Assembly (NCBI RefSeq): GCF_001411555.2
Contig: NC_049905.1
Span: forward strand, 1,612,001 to 1,676,000
Length of the DNA stretch: 64,000 bases
DNA from: Juglans regia
Taxonomy: Eukaryota; Streptophyta; Magnoliopsida; Fagales; Juglandaceae
Direction of reading: 5' to 3'
A program made the position numbers and the translations under genes. Below, piece by piece: positions 10,839-23,324 of this stretch. Below the pieces are notes generated by a model. It was not told the DNA's origin and did no database searches. It saw only the letters and a list, made by a program, of their open reading frames with translations. Within the stretch, counting starts at the first letter, position 1; every line of letters starts with the position of its first letter.

Positions 10839-13222
10839 TTCTTTGATTGATTGAAACTAATCAAGAAGAATTAATGAAGCGTATCTTTTTTTCTTCTTTT
10901 CTTGTTTATCGTTAAATTTTAAATAAATAAATCTCACATAATTTTTTTTAAAAAAAATAGTCTCGTTAAAAGAAAATAATAATTATTTTATATTTTTTAC
11001 AAGATCTTATATAAAATTTATTTATTTAAAATTTGTATAAATAATTTCTTTTAATTAATACTTGATTTTTTGTTTAAAATAAATGATATTTTTATAAAAT
11101 ACAAGTATCATTATTTTTAAAAAAATGTCTATATTAATTTAAGAAGTAAAATAGTTCGTACTACAGATTCTTCTTTGATTGATTGAAAGTAATCAGGTAG
11201 AATTAATGAAGCGTACCGTTTTTTTCTTCTTTTCTTGTTTATAGTTATATGTTTAATCATTTATTAATATTAATTATAAGTTTTAAATAGATAAATGTCA
11301 CATAATTTTTTTAAAAAAATATAGTCTTGTTGAAAAAAAGTAATAATTGTTTTATATTTTTTACAAGATCTTATATAAAATTTATTTATTTAAAATTTGT
11401 ATAAATAATTTCTTTTAATTAATACTTGATTTTTTGTTTAAAATAAATGATATTTTTATAAAATACAAGTATCATTATTTTTAAAAAAATGTCTATATTA
11501 ATTTAAGAAGTAAAATAGTTCGTACAACAGATTCTTCTTTGATTGATTGAAAGTAATCAGGTAGAATTAATGAAGCGTACCGTTTTTTTCTTCTTTTCTT
11601 GTTTATAGTTATATGTTTAATCATTTATTAATATTAATTATAAGTTTTAAATAGATAAATGTCACATAATTTTTTTAAAAAAATATAGTCTTGTTGAAAA
11701 AAAGTAATAATTGTTTTATATTTTTTACAAGATCTTATATAAAATTTATTTATTTAAAATTTGTATAAATAATTTCTTTTAATTAATACTTGATTTTTTG
11801 TTTAAAATAAATGATATTTTTATAAAATACAAGTATCATTATTTTTAAAAAAATGTCTATATTAATTTAAGAAGTAAAATAGTTCGTACTACAGATTCTT
11901 CTTTGATTGATTGAAAGTAATCAGGTAGAATTAATGAAGCGTACCGTTTTTTTCTTCTTTTCTTGTTTATAGTTATATGTTTAATCATTTATTAATATTA
12001 ATTATAAGTTTTAAATAGATAAATGTCACATAATTTTTTTAAAAAAATATAGTCTTGTTGAAAAAAAGTAATAATTGTTTTATATTTTTTTATAAGATCT
12101 TATATAAAATTTATTTATTTAAAATTTGTACAAATAATTTCTTTTAATTAATACTTGATTTTTTGTTTAAAATAAATGAAATAAAAGTATTATTATTTTA
12201 AAAAAAATGTCTTTATTAATTTAAGACATAATAGTAAAATAGTTTGTACTACTGTTTCTTCTTTGATTGATTGAAACTAATTAGGAAGAATTAATGAAGC
12301 GTACCCTTTTATAGATAAATAGCATATAATTTTTTTTTTTTTTAAAATAGTCTCATTAAAAAAAAGTAATAATTGTTTTATATTTTTTTTCAAGATTTTA
12401 TATAAAATTTATTTATTTAAGATTTGTATAAATAATTTTTTTAATTAATACTTGATTTTTTGTTTAAAATAAATGATATTTTTATAAAAAAAAATAATCA
12501 TTATTTTAAAAAAATATCTTTATTAATTTAAGACATAATAGTAAAGCAGGTCGTACTACTGTTAGTCATTTATTAAAGTTAGTTATAAATTTTAAATAGA
12601 TAAATATTACATAATTTTTTTTTAAAAAAATAATCTGGTTAAAAAAAAGTAATAATTGCTTTATATTTTTTTTACAAGATCTTATATAAAATTTATTTAT
12701 TTAAGATTTTTATAAATAATTTCTTTTAATTAATACTTGATTTTTTGTTTAAAATAAATGATATTTTTATAAAATAAAAGTATCATTATTTTTAAAAAAA
12801 TGTCTTTATTAATTTGAGACATAATAGTAAAATAATTCGTACTACTGTTTCTTCTTTGATTGATTGAAACTAATCAGGTAGAATTAATGAAGCGTACCTT
12901 TTTTTCCTTCTTTTCTTGTTTATCGTTATACGTTTCATCATTTATTAACGTTAATTATAAATTATAAATTATAAATAGATAAATGTCACATAATTTTTTT
13001 TTAAAAAAATGAGTCTGGTTAAAAAAATAATAATAATTGTTTTATATTTTTTTACAAGATCTTATATAAAATTTATTTATTTAAGATTTGTATAAATAAT
13101 TTCTTTTTAATTAATACTTGATTTTTTGTTTAAAATAAATGATATTTTTTATAAAATAAAGGTATCATTATTTTAAAAAAAATGTCTTTATTAATTTAAG
13201 ACATAATAGTAAAATAGTTTAG
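10839..13222. repeat. Tandem array, unit about 364 bp, about seven copies
   Basis: Each unit opens with TTCTTTGATTGATTGAAA, followed by a TAATCAGGTAGAATTAATGAAGC-type stretch and a long AT-rich body. Unit starts fall near 10839, 11171, 11535, 11899, 12259 and 12852, with a copy lacking its opening near 12550. Units starting at 11171 and 11535 are 364 bp long and nearly base-for-base identical, whereas the outer units carry indels. A single unit opening occurs in the paralogous region at about 18375, so the array is a local expansion. No coding capacity is seen. Confidence 0.92.
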
Positions 13223-13719
13223 AAAAATTGTGTCCCTATCACTACTCTTAATACCGATAATATGCTACTTTTACATCGTAAAATTGATTTATTATATTTT
13301 TAAGTTAGTATATATATATAGAAGTTGATACAGTCAACATTACTTAAATAATAAAATTTAATTTATAACAATTAAATTTTAAAATTTATCTTTTATCATA
13401 TAAATACTTTAATAAATATATTCTACACATCGACTTGATAATAATATTTTTCGATTAGACTACCCGATATTATGTTTTGGGATTATATATACGTGTGTAT
13501 ACACATATATACATACACTTTAGAAAATAAAGAATGAGAAATTATATTTACAGTCTCTAGATAGAGATTGTATGTGTAAACTTTTCATTAAATAAAAAAA
13601 AATTATTTTGAGAATAATATTATTATAATTTAAAAACTTTTAAAAATAACATTAATTAGGCTTATACATACACTTTTTAAATAGAGACTGTATATAACAT
13701 TGCATGTAAATTTGGATGG

Positions 13720-13890
13720 GAGAAAATATACTTACAACCGTGAATTGTGTAACCGCCGCGTAATCGCTTTGAAAAAAATGAATAAAACATGGGACCCACA
13801 TGAAAAAAATTAATTTTTTAATAGTGGACCCCACTCTTTTTCAAAACGATTACGCGGCGGTTACGCACTTCACGGTTGTATGTAGAATTA
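13720..13890. mobile_element. Foldback MITE
   Basis: Arms of about 37 bases (13730-13766 and 13847-13884) are nearly perfect inverse complements around a short loop. The core includes GTAACCGCCGCGTAATCG. A relative with the same end sequence lies at 58353-58525. The exact target duplication is unclear here. Confidence 0.75.
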
Positions 13891-14960
13891 CTCTTTAATT
13901 ATTTCGTTAGATAACTCCGTCTTGAAGGTTTTTTTTTTAGCATTGTTATTCATAAGCCCATACACCACATACCAAATTTTTTTTATTTTTTTAAAATTTT
14001 TTTAAAGTTTTTTTTGGTTTTATTATTCTTAAAATAATTGAATTATCCTACTCATAATCCATATACCACACATTTGATAAGAGAATAAAATTAAAGAAAT
14101 CATAAAAAGATTGGTGTGTGGTGTATGAGGCTTAGGAATAGAATTTTTCTTTTTTTTTACTAGCGATTTAGATATTTTCCCGGCCCACTCTATGGTCTAG
14201 TTACAAAAAAAAATAAAAAATAAAACATTAAAAGTGGAGATTATTGGGATTATACTAAGTCGTTGTTTGGGAATACAAATATTCTCATCTTATCTCATAA
14301 TTTTTTTTTCAAATTTCATTAAAAAAAATAAACAATTTTCAATTTTAGATTTTCAACATTTTATCTAATTATTATAACTTTTTCAAACTTCCAAATAAAA
14401 CACACAAAAAACTTAACTTTCTAAAATTTCAAAATAAAAATAATTTTAAAAAATCATATTCTAATAATATTTTAACTTTATAATATTTTTATTTAATTTT
14501 TTCTCACTCTTTTATGAAAATTCAATAAAATATCTTAATTCAAATTATTTTATTAATTTGAAGATCTTCGGTCAAATTGGGAAAAGATTGTGAGGACCAT
14601 TTTATAGTTGGCCTAAAATAAGGTTTTGATTAGTTCATACTGAAACACATGTATTGTCAGTATTGATGTTATTTAATATTATATTAAATATATTTTATAG
14701 TCAAATAAATTTATAATTTAAATTATTATATTAAAAGAAGTGTTATGAAATAAATTAATAATGACTTGACGAGTACATTATATCTATTTTATAATAAAAA
14801 TAATTTTACAATCTAACATATCAGATCAAGTCATGTTAATTTTTAAATTTACATTTATGAGATCTGTTATATTAAGTCACTTTATTTTATAAGCTGACAT
14901 ATCTTGATATCATATGTCTTAGAATAGAATAAATATAGATAGAAGTCACTAATAGGTGTA
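13885..14960. repeat. Segmental copy A of a repeated intergenic unit
   Basis: Runs from TTAATTATTTCGTTAG through ATAACTCCGTCT, AAAACATTAAAAGTGGAG, GGGAAAAGATTGTGAGGACC and AGTTGGCCTAAA. The same order is found in the copies at 21.1-23.2 and 23.2-26.2 kb and partly at 19.8-21.1 kb. This copy lacks the hAT MITE found between CGTTAG and ATAACTCC in the other two. Confidence 0.75.
13938..14152. mobile_element. Foldback MITE (CACCACA family)
   Basis: The left arm (CATAAGCCCATACACCACAT) and the right arm (ending GTGTGGTGTATGAGGCTTAGG) are complementary around an AT-rich centre. The corresponding place in the segmental copies at 22.1 and 24.45 kb has no insert, which supports an insertion here. A relative is at 46890-47060. 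Confidence 0.7.
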
Positions 14961-15098
14961 TTCATTTTGTACACATGATGTGACATCATGTAGACTACAC
15001 ATCTCCCCAAGTGAGTGTTAGAAACAATCAACTAGAAGCAACTACGTAGTGAGTGCAAAGTGTACACTGTTATAGTGGTTTCTCCTTAACATTACTCC

Positions 15099-15247
15099 TT
15101 AGAATATTATGTTAGAATACTTAGAATATATTTATGATGTTCTACTCAGTATAGTAATATTTTAACATAATATATTCTTTACATGATATTACCATACATA
15201 CTAAAATATTATAAACATATTCTAAATATTCTAACATAATATTCTAA
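15099..15247. repeat. AT-rich inverted repeat
   Basis: The start TTAGAATATTATGTTAGAAT is mirrored by the end ATTCTAACATAATATTCTAA, giving arms of about 40 bases around a centre of about 65 bases. Probably a foldback element; no flanking duplication was identified. Confidence 0.7.
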
Positions 15248-15324
15248 CAATATGTTAGATTTGACATACCAGGCATAAACATATTCTAGATTTGACATAA
15301 AAGTATTCATCGATAGACTTTTTA

Positions 15325-15345
15325 AGTATAAGGAGATATATATAT
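15325..15345 (-). mobile_element. 5' terminus of a second Helitron fragment
   Basis: On the minus strand this reads TCTCCTTATACTTAAAAAG, the same terminal sequence as the 5' end of the Helitron at 17204. It lies about 20 bases beyond that Helitron's 3' end and points the same way. The remainder to the left has no recognisable 3' hairpin. Confidence 0.5.
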
Positions 15346-16204
15346 ATACATACATATATATATATACTAGCGGTGGCTAACGTGCAAAGCACGTTTGCCA
15401 TGTCTGCCTAATTAAAAATAAATAAATAATAATTTCTAATATTAAAATAATCTAATATATATGAGTAAAATTATTATTTATTCATATTCATCATTTATTA
15501 TAGAATTTAAATTATATTAAAAATTTAAAATAATTACATAGTTTTTTTCTATTAAAAATATTCAGTAAAACTTCATCATTTATTTAATGATGAAAAAATA
15601 ATATTTTATAAATTAAAGTTGATTTTAAGTGTATGATATAATATTATTCTCTTAAAAATGTTCAGTAAAACTTTATCTTTTACTTAATGATGAAAAATTA
15701 ATATTTTATAAATTAAAGTTAATTTTAAGTGTATGGTAGAATATTTATATTTTAGTTATTTGTTTTATGTTAGTTTAAATCAATATTTAAACTTCTATCG
15801 TTAGATTAAATCTGAAGATTAAAGATGAAGGGTTGTAATTTAAAACCTAAAAACTAACATTTTCCCCACGCACGTTTGCATAATTTAGTTAATTAAGAAT
15901 ATTATCATATTTAATAAATTAAATTTGATAGTTTATGTATAATATAATATTTATATATTAATTATTTAAATTTTAAAATAATTTAAATCAATGTTTAAAT
16001 TTCTATTGTTAGATCAAATCTAAGAATTTAAAATGAAGAATTGAGATTAATTTCTTAAAAATATTTAATAAAATTTTATTGTTTATTTAATTTATTTCAA
16101 TATTTTTAATTAAATTAATATTTATGTATATTTAAATCAGTATTTTTATCTTTTATTGTTAAATCATTTTGAAGATCCCAATACGAAAGGACTGGATAAA
16201 TCCC

Positions 16205-16770
16205 TATATTTTTTCTTTTCTCCCTCACTTTTCCCTCCCCTCTCTCTCTCCTCCCTCGGCTCACGCGTACGCGGTACGCTGCCTCTCCTCCCAGCCGAAT
16301 CTTCCTCTGCCCAGCCCGATGCCGTCGTGCGTCGGTGAGCCTCACCGCCTCTTCCACCGGCATCACCTCACTCCGGCGAGTCCCCCCACACCGGTCTCCC
16401 TCTCTCACGCTCTCTCTTCCTCTCTCTCGGCTGTGCACAGCCCGAATGGGTTTGATGCTGATGCGCCGCTGTACGCCATCCTCCGGCGCCACCACCTCCA
16501 CGGTAGCCTCCTCTCTCACCGGCCATCCCCCTCCAGCGAGCTCGGCCTCCATCTCCGTGCCGTTTGCTCCCACGAAATCTACCTCTCTCTTGCACGGGTT
16601 CTCCACACCCACGGCGGAGCTCCACCTCCTCTGGCCACCGCACCACCACCGGGACCTCCTTTCGCCACCGACCACCTCTCGTAGCCGTCCTCACGCCCAG
16701 CCGAGCCACCATGGATGCTCACCTTCCCTCACGGACGCCCACTTCCCCTTAGGCCACCTCCACCACCGTA
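16205..16770. other. GC-rich insert inside the Helitron, possible captured gene fragment
   Basis: Base composition jumps from AT-rich to GC-rich with CTCTCTCTCC tracts, resembling the leader and start of a plant gene read on plus. All frames give low-complexity Pro/Ser/His/Arg-rich translations and several open frames overlap, so no specific protein can be named. Helitrons commonly carry gene fragments; here that is inference. Confidence 0.45.
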
Positions 16771-16902
16771 ATTTGTGGTGATTTTTTTTATTTTATGGTA
16801 TTTTTGTTGTGATTTTATAGTGATTTTGTAGTGATTTTGTAAATTTGTGGTATTTTTGTGAAGATTTTATGATGATTTTGTGATTTTACCGTGTATTTTT
16901 AC

Positions 16903-17125
16903 TCTGTGGATTTGCGGTTTTGTGATTTTTTGTGATGATTTTATGGTGGATTTGCTTCGGTTGCCTCTGTGGATTTGCGGTTTTGTGATTTTTTGTGATG
17001 ATTTTATGGTGGATTTGCTTCGGTTGCCTCTCGTGATTTGCGGTTTTGTGATTTTTTGTGATGATTTTATGGTGGATTTGCTTCGGTTGCCTCTCGTGAT
17101 TTGCGGTTTTGTGATTTTGCCGTTG
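16903..17125. repeat. 63-bp minisatellite, about four copies
   Basis: GGATTTGCGG-type starts occur at 16908, 16971, 17034 and 17097, exactly 63 bases apart. Each is followed by TTTTGTGATTTTTTGTGATG and GGTGGATTTGCTTCGGTTGC. Because 63 is divisible by three, both strands show open frames with a 21-residue repeat. I regard these as by-products, not a protein. Confidence 0.9.
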
Positions 17126-17204
17126 ATGTCACTGTTGATGTTACTGTTAATTACTGTTGATGTCACTGTTCATTGGGCGATAGGCGCTTTTAAGTATAAG
17201 GAGA

Positions 17205-19811
17205 TATATCTCTCCATCTACCTATCCACGCCTTATAAAACCAAGTATAGTTACTGATTAACTGATCTTATAAGGTAGATCGATCAGAATAATCATTAAA
17301 AAAAAAAAAAATTTCGACTATCTTCTAAGAGTCAAGCTACTCTGCCGTCGAGAGTAGCACACTCAAGTTGACCGACTATGCATTTTAGGTTTTTTTTTTT
17401 TTTTTCCTTTTCACATTTTTTTAATATATTTAAATATTTTAAAAAATTATAATACATTTAAAATCACTTCTTTAATTATTAAATATTTAAAAAAAAAAAT
17501 CTTCTCAAGCAGTCAAACAGAGCGATATATTAAGAAGGTAAAGTATCTTCTTCTAATTAATCCATTGATGGCGGAACCAAAGCCTATTCGGAGGCCTTCT
17601 TCATGATGATCAGCTTTGTGTCAATTCTACTGTTAGTCTGTTAATACAAGCCACACAAATGGCAACCATAGGCGCTACGTACGTACATCAATATGATTTT
17701 ATGCGATTTATTATATCAATGTTACGATAAAAATAATATTATATTTTAACATATTATATCGAATCAAATCAATTTAATAAAATATTTCTAATTGATTCAT
17801 CATGCCAACTATGCATGAGTAGGTGCCTACAAGAGAGATCAAATTCTAAATTGAACGAGGCACCTACATTTTTTTTTTGGTTTCCGTAGGTATTTTTCAT
17901 TAATTTTTGGCTGCATATGTATATGCATTAATTAACATCTTAATTGGAGGCTGCGTTGAAATAAATGCATCCAAGTGCATGTCTGATTCAAAAATGATAA
18001 ATACACAATATATTTCTCAATTATATTTTAAAACGAAGGATATTATTATAAAATATCATATAAAAGTAACACAATTTTATAAAAATAATCTCATTTTACA
18101 TCATATATTATGTATATATCATTACTCGATTACAAATTAGCAAGATCATTAGGCAGAATTAGACTCAATTTGGATTGAAAAATACTTTTAATTTATTTCT
18201 TCTTATCTCATCTCATTATTATAAATTTTATAAATTTTTACATAAAATAGAATAAAGAATTCAACTTTTTTAAATTTTAATATAATAATAATATTATTAA
18301 AAAATAATATTTTAATAATATTTTATTCAACTTTTAACTTTCATCTCAACTTATATAATTTCTGTATTACTCTTTTTTCTTTGATTGATTGAAACCAATC
18401 AAGTAGAATTAATGTTGTGGTACCTTTCTTTCTTTCCTAAATATCAAAACTAAATTCATCTTATATTATTTTATTATTATATAATGAAAAAATAACTATT
18501 TTAATATGAAGATTTATGTGAAATAAATAGTTAAAAGTTAAATTTCTCTTACATTCATCAAAATTATTCTTTAATTTTGACTAATCCAATTAAAGTACTC
18601 TAAAATAAAATCACAGTGGATTAGCTAAAGTCTACAGTAAACACCAAAAACATTTTCAAATTTGATATTTACTGTAATTATACCAAATATATATTTTATC
18701 AATTATTTCCCAATACTCATATCAACTGCTCCCCTTCGTTCCCACGCATAAAACCAGAAACCCTTCACTGCTTTACGTCGTTCTTCGTCCAGAGAGAAGT
18801 GCTGAAGCTGTCCATTGGCTGGGTTCATGTAGGGGGCACGGGTTCATCTGCTGGTTGGGGCCTCGCATGGTTCGTAAGTCATCTCAGCTCATCTCAACTC
18901 ATCTCACTACTATTCAGTAATTTTAACTCATAAATCTCACTACTATTCACAACTCATCTCATTACTATTCACAATCCATCTCAAGTCATCTCAAGTCATC
19001 TTTAAATCCAAACGTCTCCTGTCCTTTCCATCAGGAGATCATGCTAAGTAATCTAATTAATTTATAATTAAGACATTTAGTTGGATGGAAAATATAGAAA
19101 GAGTAACGTTATATATATTTATAATTTTTACTTATGGTTTTACTTACAAGATTCATTTTATCAGTTTTGTTTTTAAATTCAAATTTTAAATTTTAAATTT
19201 CATAATTTTCAGCATATAAATAACTGATATATAGATAAGTAAGTTTTTTGTAAGTTTTTCTTAAGTACAAATAGTATTTTTCATATAGAAATTTAATTTT
19301 TAATTAAGACATTTATAAAGAATTTTAGATGAGTTTAATTAGACGTTTGTGGTTATTACAACTTATTAGCATTCAATGACAATTGAAAAATATAATTTTT
19401 TAACCCATAATCTAATTAGAATATGATTACTAATTAACATATAATAGGTATAATAGTAAAATATAATAAAATAAAATAAATTAATAATTAAATATTAAAT
19501 ATTTTTTAATTATTAATTACCCATTATTATATAATAAATAAATAGATAATTCAATGTGAAGATTTGATGTGAATAGCCAAAGCCAAATTCAACTTATATT
19601 ATTTTATTGTTATATAATGAAAAAATAGATATTTCAATGTGGAGATTTATGTAAATGGAATAGCCAAAAGTTAAATTCATCTTACATTTATCAAGAGTGT
19701 CCTTCAACTTTGACTAATCTATTGAAAATGCTCTAATATTAGTTATAAGACTCAAATAGATAAGTATTATATAAATTTTTTTGTTAAAAATAAAGGGTTG
19801 CCAAAAAAAAA
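17205..19811. other. Gene-free AT-rich region with paralogous segment
   Basis: Contains an AT-rich MITE-like segment (about 17340-17530) and the empty-site paralog described separately. A slightly GC-richer stretch of about 150 bases around 18720-18890 shows no recognisable product. Around 18885-19020 there are repeated TCATCTCA and CTATTCA motifs that end in AATCCAAACGTCTCC, the right end of the MITE family seen complete at 61685. Confidence 0.55.
17790..18000. repeat. Empty-site paralog of the Harbinger insertion
   Basis: AATTGATTCATCATGCCAAC followed directly by TATGCATGAGTAGGTGCC corresponds to both flanks of the transposon at 4966-10366 joined together. It therefore preserves the pre-insertion arrangement and confirms the element's ends. 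The similarity continues to GCATCCAAGTGCATGTCTG, and resumes at about 18370 with the array-unit opening CTTTGATTGATTGAAACC. Confidence 0.85.
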
Positions 19812-21058
19812 GTCATCGTTTGGGAATACAAATTTCCTCATCTTATCTCATAATTTTTTTTTTAAACATCACTAAATAAATAAATAATTTTTAATTTTTT
19901 CATATAATCATTACAACTTTTTTAAATTTCCAAACAAAACACACAAAATTCAATTTTTTTAAATTCTAAAATAAAAATAAGTTTAAAAAATCATATTATA
20001 ATAATATTTTAGCATTATAATATTTTTGTTTAATCTTTTCTCACCATTTTCTCAAGATCAAAAAAATATCTTAATTCAAATCATTCTATTATTATTCAAA
20101 ACTATTTTATTACTATTCATAAATTTTTTATCGTATCTCAACGTAAATCAAAATCATTTCCAACTTTAAAGATATCTGTCAAAATTGGGAAAAGATTGTG
20201 AGAACGACTTTATAGTTGGCCTAAGAGCATATTCATTGGTTTGGCCAAATCCATATTCAAAATTTAGTCAATATTACACTTTTTTATATTTACCTTTTCC
20301 ATTTATATCCAATCCTCACATTAGATTATTCATTCATTTTCTATATAATAATAAAATATTAGTATTTAATAATTTTTTTATTTAATTTTATTTTATCACA
20401 TTTTTTAACTCTACCAATTAAATGTTAATAATAATTATATTCTAATTAAATTAAAAAAAAATCATATTTTCAAAGCTCATTTAATGCTAATAATAAAAAA
20501 TATTTGATTAAACTCATCTAAATTTCTATCTAAATTTTTTAATTACAAACCAAATAATATTTTTATTTGGTGTGAGAAACTAATATTTTAATGTTTGTTT
20601 GGAGCGAAAAATTAATATTTTAATGTTTTATGAATCAATTGTAGTTCTTCATCTTTGGCCAACCACTGCAGTAAAATTTTAAATTATTTTAGATTTATCT
20701 CACTCAATGTGAGATGTTTTTTATATCAATTATGTAAATTTTAACCAATCTTTTCATTTGGCCAAGCTAATGAAGATGTTATAAAAAAAATGGGCTTCGA
20801 GAGAGGAAAATAAGGTGTAGATTAGTTCATATCGAAACACATGTATTGTCAGGATGGATGTGACTTGGTCTCGTTTGTTTTCACAATTCATCTTATATCA
20901 TCTAATCTAATCATTATAATTTTTTCAAATTATCGCACAAGATAAAATAAACAATTCAACTTTTTCAAATCTTATAATAAAATTAATATTAAAAATATTT
21001 TATAAAAATATTTTATTTAATTATTTAATTTTAATCTCAACTCCACATATTTCATTTA
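19812..21058. repeat. Segmental copy A', partial
   Basis: Carries the stretch from CGTTTGGGAATACAAAT through GGGAAAAGATTGTGAGAACG and AGTTGGCCTAA, then after a MITE continues with GGCTTCGAGAGAGGAAAATAAGGTG, matching the copies at 22.2-22.7 and 24.6-25.0 kb. Its 5' part is missing or diverged. Confidence 0.7.
20225..20781. mobile_element. PIF/Harbinger-type MITE, 557 bp
   Basis: The ends GAGCATATTCATTGGTTTGG and, reversed, TAACATCTTCATTAGCTTGG form an imperfect inverted repeat that recalls the ends of the large Harbinger element. The flanks are TAA/TAA (20222-20224 and 20782-20784). The paralogous copies at 22635 and 24961 read GGCCTAAAAAGATGGC without any insert, which confirms the insertion. 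No coding capacity. Confidence 0.87.
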
Positions 21059-21345
21059 TGAAAATAAACGAAGCCTTGATATCGTCCGTTCGCTTTAAAA
21101 ACTTTCATGACCACGTACGCAAGTACTTCTTCATAATGAATATAGTTAGCTAACTAATTAAACCAACTTATTTAATTATTTCGTTAGGTGGTATATTATA
21201 GATAAAGCAATAATACTCACACAATACGTTTCAATATATATTTTAAAGTGAATTTTTATAAAATAATGTTATTTTTATAAAATATTTTACTAAATTATCC
21301 TTTATTTAAAATATGATTATATAATGTATTACAAAAAATTATGTG

Positions 21346-21347
<2 letters not shown>

Positions 21348-21377
<30 letters not shown>

Positions 21378-21378
21378 T
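21348..21378. repeat. (ATT)n microsatellite
   Basis: About ten TTA/ATT trinucleotides lie next to the hAT MITE. The run is shorter in the sister copy near 23730. Confidence 0.9.
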
Positions 21379-21390
21379 TATAGATATACT

Positions 21391-22081
21391 TAAAGGTGTA
21401 AAATGGTCGGTCCGGTCCGGCGATGGACCAAATATTTTCAGTCTATCATTTTCCCAGATCAGACCGAACCGAACACCCCCATAGGGACCGGACCGGACCG
21501 GTAGTTATCAGTTCGGTCCGGTCCAGTCGTCCATTCGGTCTGACCTATTATTTTTTTTTAATCAATTAATAAGACATTTTTATTTAAAATATTAAATTAA
21601 ATTAAGTGACTTATTAATATGGATTATGTAACAAATTCAACAAAAAAATATTTTATAAGGTCAATGATAATAAATTATATGAAAATTATATTATTAATTT
21701 ATATAATTACTGTATAATTAACTAATTGATATTATTTATTAGTTAATTCATAGAATATTAACAAGTGTTAATAACATATTTAAAATTTTATATTGTTAAT
21801 AGTGATAGGTTAGATGAAGATATATATAAAATATTTTTAATTTATGGAATATTAACAAGTATTAATAACATATTTAAAATTTTATATTATTAATTGTACA
21901 AATATTATATATAAAATATATTTTTATTTTTATTTTTTATTCGATCGGTCCGATCTGAGAAATCTCCACCTCGGGATTGGACCGAAGATCGAAAATCCCT
22001 TAATTACTGGACCAAAACCGACCATGCCTTTTTTTGATCCGGTCGGTTTCTCCGGTCCGGACTAACCAGTTTACACCCCTA
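21391..22081. mobile_element. hAT-type MITE, CGGTCCGG-rich, 691 bp
   Basis: The ends TAAAGGTGTAAAA and TTTACACCCCTA are inverse complements with a few changes. The subterminal parts are rich in GGTCCGGTCCGG and GGACCGGACCGG. The flanks GATATACT and GATAACTC resemble a degraded 8-bp duplication. A sister insertion occupies the same position in the neighbouring segmental copy (23753-24424), so it entered before that duplication. Confidence 0.82.
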
Positions 22082-23324
22082 GATAACTCCGTCTCGAAGT
22101 TTTTAGTCCAGTGATTTATATATTTTTCTAACTCTATTGTCTAATTCAGACAAAGAAAAGTCAAAAATAAAACATTAAACGTGGAGATTATTGGGATTAT
22201 ACTAAGTCCTACGTTTGAGAATACAGATATTCTTATCTTATCTTATAATTTTTTTTTAAATATCATTAAAATAAATAAATAAATTTTCAATTTTCAATCT
22301 TTTTATCTAATCATTATAATTTTTTCAAACTTCAAAACAATACACACAAAAAATTTAACTTTTTTAAATTCTAAAATAAAGATAATTTAAAAAATTATGT
22401 TCTAATAATATTTTAACCTTATAATATTTTTATTAAATTTTTTCTCACTTTTTTCTCGAGATCCAATAAAATATTTAAATTTAATTTATTTTATTATTAT
22501 TTATAAATTATTTTTTTATTATTAATAAATTTGTCATGTTATCGAATCTCATTTTAGAGTAAATTAAAATCATTTCCAACTTTGAAGATCTTCTGTCAAA
22601 ATCGGGAAAAGATTGTGAGGACCATTTTACAGTTGGCCTAAAAAGATGGCTTCGAGAGAGGAAAATAAGGTGTTGATTAGTTCATACCGAAACACACGTA
22701 TTGATGTGATTTAATATTATATATTAAATATATTTTATAGTTAAATAAATTTATAATTTAAGTTATTATATTAAAAGAAGTATTGCGATCATAGAGAAAT
22801 TTATAAAAATAAATTAATATAAATTAATATAATATATTAAATCTACCTCGTAACAAAAATAATTTTACAATCTAATATACTATATTAAATCACGTTAGTA
22901 CGTGGAATCTTTTATATTAAATCAAATTATTTTATTAGATTTTTTTTTTGTGACCCGTGGTGATGATTAAAAAAGATTATTTTAACGGCCCATTTCATCA
23001 TTTTTGAACTTCTATATTTAAGAGCAAATGTTTGTAAAGATTATTTTTGTTTGGATAAAAATTTTATTTCATTTCATTATTATAATTTTTTAAAATTTTT
23101 ATATAAAATATAATAAATAATTCAATTTTTTTAAATTTTTAAATAAAATTAATATTAAAAAATATTTTATAATAATATTTTATTTAATTATTTAACTTTA
23201 ATCTCAATTTATCTATTCTCGTTTATGAAAATAAACGAGGCTTTGATATCGTCCGTTCGCTTTAACAACTTTCACGACCACGTACGCAAGTACTTCTTCA
23301 TAATGAATATAGTTAGCTAACTAA

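Larger units (their letters stand above)
15367..17204 (-). mobile_element. Non-autonomous Helitron, 1.84 kb
   Basis: On the minus strand the element begins TCTCCTTATACTTAAAAG, preceded by A, and ends CTAG, followed by T. That is the A|T insertion and 5'-TC / CTRR-3' signature of Helitrons. A perfect 7-bp hairpin AACGTGC-AAA-GCACGTT (15379-15395) stands 8 bases before the CTAG end. No Rep/helicase gene is present. The interior holds a GC-rich, CT-rich segment (about 16220-16770) unlike its surroundings, and a 63-bp minisatellite. The structural call is inferred from the ends only. Confidence 0.72.
21059..23225. repeat. Segmental copy B of the intergenic unit
   Basis: Opens with GAAAATAAACGAAGCCTTGA, passes the hAT MITE at 21391, and ends where copy C starts with GAAAATAAACGAGGCTTTGA. 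It is a direct tandem relative of copy C; without inserts both are about 2.1 kb. Shared landmarks include CCGTTCGCTTTAA, CACGTACGCAAGTACTTC and GACCCGTGGTGATGATTAAA. Confidence 0.85.

Noticed and set aside
16115..16781. Overlapping open frames on both strands, Pro/His/Ser- and Arg/Gly-rich
   Set aside because: Several frames are open at once because of the GC-rich, CT-rich composition inside the Helitron; none shows a recognisable domain.
16867..17257. Open frames with 21-residue repeats on both strands
   Set aside because: They are produced by the 63-bp minisatellite and no start context or domain supports translation.
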